A program made the position numbers and the translations under genes. From positions 806,001 to 870,000 of the forward strand of contig NZ_JBPXRR010000001.1 in the NCBI RefSeq assembly GCF_051842935.1: 64,000 nt of DNA, written 5' to 3'. This stretch comes from Pseudalkalibacillus sp051842935. GTDB lineage: Bacteria; Bacillota; Bacilli; Bacillales; Fictibacillaceae. Below are positions 42,143 through 50,509 of this stretch, one piece after another (within the stretch, counting starts at the first letter, position 1; each line of letters begins with the position of its first letter). The notes beneath the pieces are model-generated. The model was not told where the DNA came from. It saw nothing but the letters and a program-made list of their open reading frames with translations, and searched no databases.

Positions 42143-43675
42143 ATGACGAAAGAGGATATTCTAACGGGGATTCGGGAGAAATCAACGATCCGTCCACTCG
42201 TGTTAACATCTGTCATCTTGGCTATGTTCATGGCTGCGATCGAAGGGACGATCGTATCGACTGCTATGCCGAGCATCGTGGCTGACTTAGGTGGTTTCAG
42301 ATTATACAGTTGGGTGTTTTCGGCCTATTTACTTATGCAAGCGGTCACCATATTGATCTACGGTAAGCTATCAGACCTCTTCGGGAGAAAGCCTGTTTTT
42401 ACCTTCGGTGTAGGGTTGTTCATGATTGGCTCTATCTTGTGCGGGTTTGCAGAATCAATGGAAATGCTCATCTTGTTCCGATTGATACAAGGTCTTGGAG
42501 CGGGAGCGGTCATGCCGATCGCCACGACCATCGTCGGTGATATGTATACAATGGAAGAAAGAGCGAAGATCCAAGGATATTTAGAAAGTGTTTGGGGAAT
42601 TTCAGCTGTCATAGGGCCAGCATTGGGTGGTTTCATCGTCCTTTATGTTGATTGGGCATACGTTTTTTGGTTGAACATCCCGCTTGGTATACTTGCGATT
42701 CTCGGTACCGTTTTATTTTTACATGAAGACGTTGAAAAGAAAAAACATGAAATTGATTACATAGGTGCGTTTTTGGTTTTTGTGGCAGTTAGCAGCTTAA
42801 TGATCGCTCTCATTCAAGGCGGTGTCACATTACCCTGGACTTCCTGGCAAATCATCGGTCTGTTCAGTCTGTTTGCAGTGAGCTTCATGCTCTTCATCTA
42901 TCAGGAGAAAAGGGCTGCAGAACCGACCATGCCATTGAGTATATGGAAAGATCGATTGATTACATTGGCTAATCTAGCGTCACTCACTACTGGAGCGATA
43001 CTGTTCGGAGTATCTTCTTTCCTGCCTGCTTATGTTCAAGGGGTGATGGAAGAGTCGCCACTCGTAGCTGGATTCACCCTTACGACGATGTCTATCGGTT
43101 GGCCGATCGCTTCCACACTTGCAGGAAGGCTGATCATCAAACTCGGTTTCCGTACCGTCGCTGTAGGTGGTGGCGTAGCGCTCATGATTGGGTCCATCTT
43201 CTTCATGAATCTGGATCCTTCCAAAGGTCCGATATGGGCAGGAATCGGGTCATTCATCATAGGAGTCGGTATGGGTCTGTCTACGACCACGTTCATCGTC
43301 TCCATCCAGTCTTCTGTTGATTGGAAGAAGCGTGGGGTCGCGACCGCTTCGAATATGTTCATGCGGATTTTAGGAAGTGCAATCGGAGCGAGTCTACTCG
43401 GAGGAATCTTGAACAATCAACTACAAACATACTTACAAGAAAACAATGCCAACCTGGATGAATCTATATCGATTGATGCTGCAAACATCCTGCTCGAAAA
43501 ATCCCAAAGGGAGAAACTCTCTCCAGAAACGTTGTCACTCCTGCAAGAAGGGCTTACTATTTCCATGGACAGTGTCTATCTCGGGGTTTTCATTCTAGCA
43601 GTGATGAGTTTCATCTTAATTGCGTTTTTACCTAAGAAGGATCAACAGAATAAAACAGAGAAGGAGAGTGTCTAA
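42143..43675 (+). CDS. MFS transporter, DHA2 (EmrB/QacA-type) drug:proton antiporter
   Basis: A 510-residue major facilitator with about 14 membrane segments. It has the N-terminal TIVSTAMPSIVADLGG, the loop motif GKLSDLFGRKP (about 73-83) and motif C-like GPALGGFIVLYVDWAYVFWLNIPLG. These are typical of DHA2 multidrug exporters. The ATG follows GGAAGTGAAAGC. Substrate unknown. It is monocistronic; its stop lies inside a terminator shared with the converging VOC gene. Confidence 0.87.
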   Translation: MTKEDILTGIREKSTIRPLVLTSVILAMFMAAIEGTIVSTAMPSIVADLGGFRLYSWVFSAYLLMQAVTILIYGKLSDLFGRKPVFTFGVGLFMIGSILCGFAESMEMLILFRLIQGLGAGAVMPIATTIVGDMYTMEERAKIQGYLESVWGISAVIGPALGGFIVLYVDWAYVFWLNIPLGILAILGTVLFLHEDVEKKKHEIDYIGAFLVFVAVSSLMIALIQGGVTLPWTSWQIIGLFSLFAVSFMLFIYQEKRAAEPTMPLSIWKDRLITLANLASLTTGAILFGVSSFLPAYVQGVMEESPLVAGFTLTTMSIGWPIASTLAGRLIIKLGFRTVAVGGGVALMIGSIFFMNLDPSKGPIWAGIGSFIIGVGMGLSTTTFIVSIQSSVDWKKRGVATASNMFMRILGSAIGASLLGGILNNQLQTYLQENNANLDESISIDAANILLEKSQREKLSPETLSLLQEGLTISMDSVYLGVFILAVMSFILIAFLPKKDQQNKTEKESV

Positions 43676-43689
43676 ATGACATTCTCCTT
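43661..43689. terminator. Bidirectional terminator between MFS and VOC genes
   Basis: AAGGAGAGTGTC / GACATTCTCCTT with a TAAAT loop and one G-T pair. It overlaps the MFS stop codon. Confidence 0.65.
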
Positions 43690-44059
43690 ACTTATCGGTC
43701 TCTAAAAGTTCGATCCGATTGTTGAATGGGTCGAAAAACGAAAATCGTTTCATACCAGGAATTTGGGTTTCTTCCTTGATCTTGACACCTTTTTGGATGA
43801 GATATTCCTTGACCTGTTCCAAATTTCTGATAGCAAATGCGGGGTGTCTTTTACTTTGTTCGGTATGAGGCTCTGTCCCGATATGCAGTTCAATACCGGC
43901 GACTTCATACCAGAGGCCGCCGTTTGCTTTCAACGCTTCGGGTTTCTCGATTTCATCGAGCCCTAGAACTTCTGTGTAAAAGTTTCGGGCGGTATCCTCT
44001 TCACCTGTGGGGATGCAAACTTGAACGTGGTGTAATCTTTCAAAATGTATTTTCGTCAT
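43688..44059 (-). CDS. VOC (glyoxalase/bleomycin resistance/dioxygenase) family protein
   Basis: A 123-residue single-domain vicinal-oxygen-chelate protein. The ATG at 44059 follows GGAGG, and its ATGA overlaps the stop of the TSUP gene, so the pair is translationally coupled. The two beta-alpha-beta-beta-beta modules start at HHVQVCIP and HPAFAIRNL. Candidate metal ligands are His10, the His of GIELHIG and the Glu of RIELLE. Function unknown. Confidence 0.8.
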   Translation of the reverse strand: MTKIHFERLHHVQVCIPTGEEDTARNFYTEVLGLDEIEKPEALKANGGLWYEVAGIELHIGTEPHTEQSKRHPAFAIRNLEQVKEYLIQKGVKIKEETQIPGMKRFSFFDPFNNRIELLETDK

Positions 44060-44799
44060 GAAAGTTTTCCTCCAATCATTTGATAGATCAACTGTAGCAA
44101 CAATAAAATCGTGATGGCTCTCAGAATGAGTTTGACGGCTGATTTCGAGAATTTGCCTGCGAGGCGGACAGCTGTCTGTGCACCAATCAGTGAACCAACA
44201 GCTAGAGGGAGTGCAATTTTCCAATCCAAGTGTCCGGCAATATAGAAGCTGACGAATGCGCCTAAACAGCTTAGGAAGGTATTGAACCTCGTATACGCAA
44301 TGGTCCTGAGGTATGAAACGCCCTGGTAGAAGAACAGATACATCTGGAAGGTCGCTTGCCCGGGACCGAACATGCCGTCATAAGTGCCGATGCCGAAAAG
44401 ACCTGGATATGACCATTTGGATAATCGCTCTATCCCATCATCGACCTTTGGCGGTTTTTTCAAAAACGATAGAAGGAAAGCAAAGATCAACAGGCTGATT
44501 CCGATCAAAAGCATCGTCCTTTCCGATAGAGAGGATGCAATCATGCCACCTACTACACCGCCTGCTAGGCTGAATGGTGCAATTTTGGCTGCGGCCCGGA
44601 ATTGGACTTCCTTTTTCCGTAACAATACATAGAAACTGGAGAATGAACTGAGCATGTTCGAGAACTTGTTGGATGCGATGGCAGTATGGATGGGAATCCC
44701 TGCTACCAACATGGCAGGCAGGTTGATGAGTCCGCCACTGCCCGCTAATGTGCCGATGAATGTTGCGCTGAATCCGATCAATATCAAAAGTAGCGTCAT
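44056..44799 (-). CDS. TSUP family (TauE/SafE) membrane transporter
   Basis: A 247-residue protein with about seven to eight membrane segments of the sulfite/organosulfonate exporter family. It has the N-terminal GFSATFIGTLAGSGGLINLPAML and the C-terminal repeat PLAVGSLIGAQTAVRLAGK. Some members export sulfite or sulfoacetate, others have unrelated anions. It is cotranscribed with the VOC gene. There is no direct link to the sulfation locus. Confidence 0.82.
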   Translation of the reverse strand: MTLLLILIGFSATFIGTLAGSGGLINLPAMLVAGIPIHTAIASNKFSNMLSSFSSFYVLLRKKEVQFRAAAKIAPFSLAGGVVGGMIASSLSERTMLLIGISLLIFAFLLSFLKKPPKVDDGIERLSKWSYPGLFGIGTYDGMFGPGQATFQMYLFFYQGVSYLRTIAYTRFNTFLSCLGAFVSFYIAGHLDWKIALPLAVGSLIGAQTAVRLAGKFSKSAVKLILRAITILLLLQLIYQMIGGKLS

Positions 44800-44924
44800 T
44801 TTTGGTACCTTCTTCCAAGTTTGCTTATAGTGTTATCTTATGGCATGATTCGTTATAATAAAATGACAATTAATTTATACTTTATGATAAGAAAAACTTA
44901 TGGACCAAGGTGTGTGAGTAAGTC

Positions 44925-45806
44925 ATGCAAATGACGGAGTTCCATGTATTGAATATTCTCGCAGAAGAACTGAACATGCGAAAGGCTTCAGAAAGACTAT
45001 ATGTTTCCCAGCCTGCGTTAAGCCAACGTCTCCAATCAATTGAACAGCGGTGGGGAGCGAAACTGTTCATCCGCTCTCAGAAGGGATTGACGTTGACACC
45101 TGCAGGGGAAAAGGTCATCGAGTTCGTCAATCGAACGATACAGACAGAAGAGGAAGTGAGAGACGAAGTATTGTCTATGGGAGACGTTGTCCATGGAACG
45201 TTGAAACTAGCGGTAGCGTCGATCATCGGTCAATATTGGCTGCCTAAAGTACTGAAGGAATATGTAGAGCGATTTCCAAATGTGAAAATTTCGCTCGTGA
45301 CGGGCTGGAGTAGTGAGGTTCAGAGACAACTTTACGGAGACCATTTCCATGTAGGGATCATCAGAGGTCATCCGGATTGGAAAGGTCCGAAAGAACACTT
45401 GATATCTGATGAATTACATCTCGTGGATACGAAAATCCAGTCCCTTGAAGAGTTAGAGGGAACAACGAGACCTTTCATCCAGTTCAAAAGTCATTCTACT
45501 TATTATCAAGAGATTCAGGACTGGTGGGTTCGTCAGTTCAAATCATCACCAAAGCGTACGATAGTCGTCGACCAGATCGAAACATGCAAACAGATGGCCC
45601 TCAACGGAATCGGTTATGCCATTTTACCGTCGATCAGTCTTCCGAAAGAAGAATCGAACTTCCATACGATCCCGATCAAGAATGAGAAGAAAGAGCCGCT
45701 GGTGCGGGATACGTGGATTATATACAGTGAAGCTTCGCAACAATTGAAGCAAGTGAAAGCGTTCATCGACCTCATCAATGAGATGAAGGGAAACGGTCAT
45801 ACTTAA
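44925..45806 (+). CDS. ccpC: LysR-type citrate-responsive regulator CcpC
   Basis: A 293-residue LysR regulator. The N-terminal winged helix (LAEELNMRKASERLYVSQPALSQRL) is followed by a ligand-binding domain with KLAVASIIGQYWLPKVLK, VGIIRGHPDWKGPKEHL and DQIETCKQMALNGIGYAILPS. These match CcpC of B. subtilis as I remember it, at the same length. CcpC represses aconitase and citrate synthase genes and is relieved by citrate. In B. subtilis ccpC (ykuM) also lies upstream of the DAP genes. Confidence 0.88.
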   Translation: MQMTEFHVLNILAEELNMRKASERLYVSQPALSQRLQSIEQRWGAKLFIRSQKGLTLTPAGEKVIEFVNRTIQTEEEVRDEVLSMGDVVHGTLKLAVASIIGQYWLPKVLKEYVERFPNVKISLVTGWSSEVQRQLYGDHFHVGIIRGHPDWKGPKEHLISDELHLVDTKIQSLEELEGTTRPFIQFKSHSTYYQEIQDWWVRQFKSSPKRTIVVDQIETCKQMALNGIGYAILPSISLPKEESNFHTIPIKNEKKEPLVRDTWIIYSEASQQLKQVKAFIDLINEMKGNGHT

Positions 45807-45873
45807 CAACAGCGTGAAAATACGATAAAATTAATCCGATTGAGATTGAGAAAATTGAAGGAGGAATTGGTTT

Positions 45874-46593
45874 ATGAAAATGATGGATGCAAACGAGATC
45901 ATCTCGTTTATTCAAAATAGTGAAAAGTCAACACCTGTCAAAGTACATATCAAAGGGGATATTGAAGGAATTGATTTCGGATCGACTACGAAATCATTCA
46001 TTACTGGGAATACTGGCGTCCTTTTTGGTGAGTGGAAAGAAATTAAAGCTGCGATTGAACAGAACGAAGCTGCGATTGAAGACTATGTAATCGAAAACGA
46101 TCGTCGCAACTCTGCAATACCTCTGTTGGACTTGAAAGGCGTACAAGCTCGTATCGAGCCAGGCGCAGTCATCCGTGACCAAGTTGAAATTGGTAAAAAT
46201 GCAGTCATCATGATGGGTGCTATGATCAACATCGGATCTGTCGTCGGTGAAGGTACAATGATCGACATGAACGTTGTCCTTGGCGGACGCGCAACAGTCG
46301 GTAAGAACTGCCACATCGGTGCAGGGTCTGTATTAGCAGGTGTCATCGAGCCACCTTCTGCAAAGCCAGTCGTCGTTGAAGATGGCGTTGTCGTTGGTGC
46401 AAATGCTGTAATCCTTGAAGGTGTTACAGTTGGAGAAGGCTCCGTTGTCGCAGCAGGAGCTGTCGTGACTGAAGACGTACCTCCACTGTCTGTTGTCGCT
46501 GGGACACCAGCTCGCGTCATCAAAAAAATTGATGAGAAGACAAAAGGAAAGACTGAAATCAAGCAAGAACTTCGCCAGTTGAAGGAAGACTAA
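45874..46593 (+). CDS. dapH: 2,3,4,5-tetrahydropyridine-2,6-dicarboxylate N-acetyltransferase
   Basis: A 239-residue trimeric left-handed beta-helix acetyltransferase. It acetylates tetrahydrodipicolinate in the acetylase branch of diaminopimelate and lysine synthesis. Hexapeptide repeats fill residues about 90-210 (IEPGAVIRDQVEIGKNAVIMMGA, GKNCHIGAGSVLAG). The N-terminal MDANEIISFIQNSEKSTPVKVH segment is specific to this family. The ATG follows AGGAGG. The deacetylase gene follows after one base. The branch also feeds dipicolinate supply in spores. Confidence 0.93.
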   Translation: MKMMDANEIISFIQNSEKSTPVKVHIKGDIEGIDFGSTTKSFITGNTGVLFGEWKEIKAAIEQNEAAIEDYVIENDRRNSAIPLLDLKGVQARIEPGAVIRDQVEIGKNAVIMMGAMINIGSVVGEGTMIDMNVVLGGRATVGKNCHIGAGSVLAGVIEPPSAKPVVVEDGVVVGANAVILEGVTVGEGSVVAAGAVVTEDVPPLSVVAGTPARVIKKIDEKTKGKTEIKQELRQLKED

Positions 46594-46615
46594 TTTGAAA
46601 AAGGAGAGGGCAGAA

Positions 46616-47740
46616 ATGATATCCCACGATGATCTCATTGATATTCGCCGCTCTCTACACCGTATACCAGAGCTGGGTTTTCAAGAAGTGAAGACCCAGC
46701 GCTTTTTGTTAGATAAAATCCAGTCGTTGCCACAAGAACATCTTGAAGTGATGGAGTGGAAGACAGGCCTAATGGTAAAGGTGCATGGAGCGGACCCGGA
46801 GAAAACGATCGGTTATCGGGCGGATATCGACGGGTTACCGATTGAAGAGGAAACCTCATACGATTTCAAATCAGAACACCCTGGGATGATGCATGCGTGT
46901 GGTCATGATTTTCACATGACGATTGCGCTTGGTGTTCTGACGCACTTTGCATCCAATCAGCCGAAGGATCATATATTGTTTGTATTTCAACCAGCAGAAG
47001 AAGGTCCAGGTGGAGCGCTCCCTATTCTGGAAAGCATGGAGTTCAATGCTTTTCGACCTGATATGATGGTGGCTCTCCATATTTCACCTGAATTGCCGGT
47101 CGGTACGATTGGTACGAAGGAAGGGTTATTGTTCGCTAACACCTCAGAATTGTTCATCGATCTGAAAGGAAAAGGTGGTCACGCAGCCTATCCACACAAG
47201 GCGAATGACATGGTTGTTGCGGGCAGTAATCTCGTTTCCATGATGCAAACGATCGTTTCTCGGAACATCGATCCGTTGGACTCTGCAGTCGTTACAATCG
47301 GTAAAATCACGGGTGGAACGAAACAGAACATCATTGCGGAAAAAGCGCGAATCGAAGGGACGATCCGTACATTGTCACCAGAGGCGATGGAGAACGTGAA
47401 GAAGCGGATCGAGGCACTCGTTTCCGGCATTGAAACTGGATTTGAATGCGAGGCAGAAATCGATTATGGCGCGAATTATTATCAGGTTGACAATGACCCT
47501 GAGCTGACTGAGGAGTTCATGAAGTTTGTAGAGGATAGCAAGTATGAGCTCGTTGTGAGTGATAAAGCGATGACAGGAGAAGATTTCGGTTATTTCTTGA
47601 AAGAGATCCCTGGATTCATGTTCTGGCTCGGCGTCGATACACCGTATGGATTGCATCACTCAAAGATTGAACCGAATGAAGATGCACTCAAGGTAGCAGT
47701 TGATCTGCTCGTCGATTATATAACCAAAAAAGCGAACTAG
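46616..47740 (+). CDS. N-acetyldiaminopimelate deacetylase
   Basis: An M20-family metallopeptidase of 374 residues that removes the acetyl group from N-acetyl-L,L-diaminopimelate. The ATG at 46616 is set by AAGGAGAGGG. It has RRSLHRIPELGFQEVKT, the metal site ACGHDFHMTIALGV, PAEEGPGGALP and GTIRTLSPE. The length equals B. subtilis YkuR. It is cotranscribed with dapH and ends in a strong terminator. Confidence 0.92.
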   Translation: MISHDDLIDIRRSLHRIPELGFQEVKTQRFLLDKIQSLPQEHLEVMEWKTGLMVKVHGADPEKTIGYRADIDGLPIEEETSYDFKSEHPGMMHACGHDFHMTIALGVLTHFASNQPKDHILFVFQPAEEGPGGALPILESMEFNAFRPDMMVALHISPELPVGTIGTKEGLLFANTSELFIDLKGKGGHAAYPHKANDMVVAGSNLVSMMQTIVSRNIDPLDSAVVTIGKITGGTKQNIIAEKARIEGTIRTLSPEAMENVKKRIEALVSGIETGFECEAEIDYGANYYQVDNDPELTEEFMKFVEDSKYELVVSDKAMTGEDFGYFLKEIPGFMFWLGVDTPYGLHHSKIEPNEDALKVAVDLLVDYITKKAN

Positions 47741-47766
47741 AGCCCTGGTGGAGGGCTCTTTTTTGT
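47739..47766 (+). terminator. Terminator of the dapH-deacetylase operon
   Basis: AGAGCCCT / AGGGCTCT with a GGTGG loop and six T residues. The left arm overlaps the stop codon. Confidence 0.9.
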
Positions 47767-47782
47767 GGGATGAGCGGTGGTT

Positions 47783-47890
47783 GCACATCCCGAAACGGGG
47801 AGGAAACGGAGTATCGCACCTCGCAAGAGGCTATTGTGCACCCCGAAAACGCGAAATCTTCGAGATCGCACCCCGCAAGAAGCTCTTGAT
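47783..47890. repeat. Imperfect direct repeat of about 53 bases, two copies
   Basis: GCAC(A/C)TCCCGAAA-type and GCACC(C/T)CGCAAGA(A/G)GCT segments alternate, starting at 47783, 47816, 47838 and 47868. This makes two degenerate units of about 53-55 bases. They are unrelated in sequence to the minisatellite at 1.3 kb. No coding function seen. Confidence 0.45.
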
Positions 47891-47980
47891 CCATGCCAAT
47901 GCCTTCATCACCACACATCCCGTGCATATCGCCTGCCACATCCGGTTAACTTAAGAGAAAGTGCGGAGGAGGTGGAAGGT

Positions 47981-48229
47981 ATGCCACGTATTGGAGTTGA
48001 ACAATCTTTGTCTGCTGTACAAGAGGCGCTTCAAAGCAAAGGATACGATGTAAAACAATTGCAACAAGAGCAAGATGCGGCTGACTGTGATTGCTGTGTG
48101 ATCACAGGTCAGGATGAAAACGTGATGGGGATCCAGAATACCATGACACAAGGGTCTGTCATCAATGCACATGGAATGTCTGCAGATGATGTGTGCCAAC
48201 AAATCGATCAACGTTTCCAACAATCATAA
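47981..48229 (+). CDS. ykuS: UPF0180 protein YkuS
   Basis: An 82-residue protein of the UPF0180 family, named from gene order and sequence (MPRIGVEQSLSAVQEALQSK). It has a CDCCVITGQDENVMG block with three close cysteines. The ATG at 47981 follows GGAGGAGGTGG; the long open frame upstream is not used. Function unknown. It follows the DAP deacetylase gene as in B. subtilis. Confidence 0.88.
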   Translation: MPRIGVEQSLSAVQEALQSKGYDVKQLQQEQDAADCDCCVITGQDENVMGIQNTMTQGSVINAHGMSADDVCQQIDQRFQQS

Positions 48230-48239
48230 TCCATAATGA

Positions 48240-48270
48240 AAGGGATAGCCCGAGGCTATCCCTTCTTTTA
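48240..48270. terminator. Terminator between ykuS and the ChaB gene
   Basis: A perfect 11-bp stem AAGGGATAGCC / GGCTATCCCTT with a CGA loop and a T run. It could serve both convergent genes. Confidence 0.88.
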
Positions 48271-48474
48271 TCAATCGTCTTTCTTGACCCAGTTGTCGTT
48301 CTCATTTTTGGTGTACTTTTCTTTTACCGCACTCCAAGCGACCTTGTGTGCTGTCTTTTCTTGATCATATTGCTCGCTTGCTGAGTTGAAGGCTTCTTTA
48401 TAGATTTCTTGAGCGTGTTTTGGCAAGTTGTCCTTTACCTGGTCAGGCAGTTCACTTTTCTTATCGTATGGCAT
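48271..48474 (-). CDS. ChaB-family protein
   Basis: A 67-residue acidic/basic helical protein of the ChaB family (ELPDQVKDNLPKHAQEIYKE, then HKVAWSAVKEKYTK), named after an E. coli regulator of cation transport. The N-terminal MPYDKKSELP is typical. The ATG follows AGGAGGGTACTTTTTT. The actual role is unclear in all species I know of. Confidence 0.85.
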   Translation of the reverse strand: MPYDKKSELPDQVKDNLPKHAQEIYKEAFNSASEQYDQEKTAHKVAWSAVKEKYTKNENDNWVKKDD

Positions 48475-48530
48475 AAAAAAGTACCCTCCTTTTTGATAAG
48501 AAGGGTACCCGGAATGACGGTCAGATAAAC

Positions 48531-49376
48531 TTAGCCGTTGTTTTCCGTCTTGTTGATATACACTTGATGAGGGAATGGGATTTCAATTCCGTTTGCATCA
48601 AGCGCTTGTTTCATCGCTTTACGTAGTTCACGTTCAACCGCCCACTGCATGTTCGTCTTCGCTTGTGCAATGACACGGATTACGACATCAGAAGCTCCAA
48701 GCTCTTGAACACCAACGACATTTGGTCCATCTACGATGTTTTCATTCGTTTCCGCAACTCGATCACAAGCCTCTTGTAGGACCTCAATCGCTTTATCGAT
48801 ATCATCATCATAAGAAATACCGATATCCACTAAAGCTCTCATATTACCTCTCGTGTGGTTACTGATTGTGCTGATTTCACGATTTGGAACAAAGTGTAAT
48901 GTACCATCGAATCCACGGATATGGGTTGTACGCAAACCTGTTTCTTCAACGATTCCACCCATACCTGCTGCTGTTACATAATCACCTACATCCAATTGTT
49001 TCTCCAGTAAGATGAAAAATCCAGTCACGACGTCACTTACGAGTCCTTGTGCACCGAATCCGATCGCTAATCCTACAATACCTGCAGCGGCAATCAGACC
49101 AGCAATATCAATTCCGAACGTACCTAGAACGACTACTACGAGTATAAAGATCAGTACATAAGAAAAAATGCTCTTTGTCAGACTTCTAAGTGTGTGTGCC
49201 CGACCTGCTGTCATATCTTTTCTGTTTTCTAATTTTTCAAATGATGTACGAATCAGTCGATTTCCTATGCTTTTTACAATGGCGAAAATAATCAGGATGA
49301 CAATCAGTTTAATGGAGGTGATCCCGATATTTTTCAGTATTCCTGCCCAATCAATGTTCGCAATAATATCTGTCAA
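48531..49376 (-). CDS. Small-conductance mechanosensitive channel (MscS family, YkuT-like)
   Basis: A 281-residue membrane channel that opens on hypo-osmotic stress. Three N-terminal membrane segments are followed by the pore helix GIDIAGLIAAAGIVGLAIGFGAQ (about 88-110) and the beta domain VTGFFILLEKQLDVGDYV. A cytosolic vestibule domain ends in EIPFPHQVYI. The position after ykuS and before the YkuU peroxiredoxin fits B. subtilis ykuT. Confidence 0.9.
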   Translation of the reverse strand: MTDIIANIDWAGILKNIGITSIKLIVILIIFAIVKSIGNRLIRTSFEKLENRKDMTAGRAHTLRSLTKSIFSYVLIFILVVVVLGTFGIDIAGLIAAAGIVGLAIGFGAQGLVSDVVTGFFILLEKQLDVGDYVTAAGMGGIVEETGLRTTHIRGFDGTLHFVPNREISTISNHTRGNMRALVDIGISYDDDIDKAIEVLQEACDRVAETNENIVDGPNVVGVQELGASDVVIRVIAQAKTNMQWAVERELRKAMKQALDANGIEIPFPHQVYINKTENNG

Positions 49377-49598
49377 TCTGCTTCAACTCCTTGATTCATG
49401 ATGATAGGCTAGTACCACTATAACCAATTAAAGTGGTTAATCGCAATTGATATGGTCTTCTATAAGTATATCCTTTGAGTTAAGAGATGAAACAAGGTAG
49501 AATGGACGATGGACAGGGGCTTTCCTGATTAAAATAAGAAGAAATTGGGAATAGTAATCTTGTCTTAAAAGCTATATTAAACTAATTCTCACTTAATA

Positions 49599-49640
49599 TT
49601 GACTATTAAGAAAGGATTAACTATAATTATAGCTGTAGAA
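49599..49640 (+). promoter_or_regulatory. Peroxiredoxin promoter with overlapping palindrome
   Basis: TTGACT, 17 bases, TATAAT (49622-49627). The -10 lies inside CTATAATTATAG (49621-49632), a palindrome that resembles half of a PerR box (TTATAATNATTATAA). PerR control of a peroxiredoxin would make sense, but the match is partial. The rest of the 361-base gap 49377-49737 holds only a long leader with a short ACAGGT / ACCTGT hairpin. Confidence 0.55.
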
Positions 49641-49737
49641 AAAATGGAGTTAAGAAAGGGGATGTGACAGGTAGGACAACCCCACCTGTACGAACCTTTT
49701 TTAATAAAATCTTTCATCTTTCAGGAGGTTTTACACA

Positions 49738-50280
49738 ATGGCAGAACGTATGGTAGCAAAACAAGCACCGCGCTTTGAAATGGATGCAGTACTTCCAAAC
49801 AAAGAATTCGGTAAAGTAAGCCTTGAAGAAAACATGAAAAACGACAAGTGGACAGTTCTTTTCTTCTATCCAATGGACTTCACTTTCGTTTGCCCGACTG
49901 AAATTACGGCACTAAGCGACCGTTACGACGAGTTTGAAGATCTTGATGCTGAAGTGATTGGTGTATCTACTGATACAATTCACACTCACCTGGCTTGGAT
50001 CAACACAAACCGTGATGACAATGGTCTTGGACAATTGAAATATCCACTAGCAGCAGATACGAACCACAAAGTTTCTGATGACTATGGTGTTCTAATTGAA
50101 GAAGAAGGTGTAGCACTTCGTGGACTATTCATCATCAGCCCAGAAGGCGAGCTCATGTACTCTGTTGTGAACCACAACAACATCGGACGTGACGTTGATG
50201 AAACGCTACGTGTACTACAAGCTCTTCAAACTGGCGGACTTTGCCCTGCAAACTGGAAGCCAGGTCAAGAAACTTTGTAA
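49738..50280 (+). CDS. 2-Cys peroxiredoxin (YkuU-like)
   Basis: A 180-residue typical 2-Cys peroxiredoxin that reduces H2O2 and organic peroxides. The peroxidatic Cys52 is in DFTFVCPTE, and the resolving Cys169 in GGLCPANW. The length and the position near ykuS/ykuT match B. subtilis YkuU rather than AhpC. The ATG follows CAGGAGG after a long leader. No AhpF partner is adjacent, so reduction probably comes from thioredoxin. Confidence 0.92.
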   Translation: MAERMVAKQAPRFEMDAVLPNKEFGKVSLEENMKNDKWTVLFFYPMDFTFVCPTEITALSDRYDEFEDLDAEVIGVSTDTIHTHLAWINTNRDDNGLGQLKYPLAADTNHKVSDDYGVLIEEEGVALRGLFIISPEGELMYSVVNHNNIGRDVDETLRVLQALQTGGLCPANWKPGQETL

Positions 50281-50292
50281 TTTAAGCCTGAA

Positions 50293-50327
50293 AGAGAGGC
50301 TGACTTCTAAGTCAGTCTCTTTTTTTA
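50293..50327 (+). terminator. Peroxiredoxin gene terminator
   Basis: AGAGGCTGACTT / AGTCAGTCTCT with a CTA loop, one bulge and seven T residues. Confidence 0.88.
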
Positions 50328-50509
50328 CGGCATATAATATTCGGAATATTCATACGTATTGTAGATGCACACTTGAAACAAGGGATTTCCCAGTTCAATC
50401 TAAAACCTGATCCATCAATTTAAGCAAAATTATGGTTATTTATTTCGGATTCCGTTATATTATTTATATTATGACTTTTTAAACAATACATAAAAGGCAG
50501 GTGTGTAAT

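Noticed and set aside
47777..47980. N-terminal extension of YkuS
   Set aside because: The upstream frame is open by chance through the GC-rich repeats; a strong GGAGGAGG site sits directly before the ATG at 47981.
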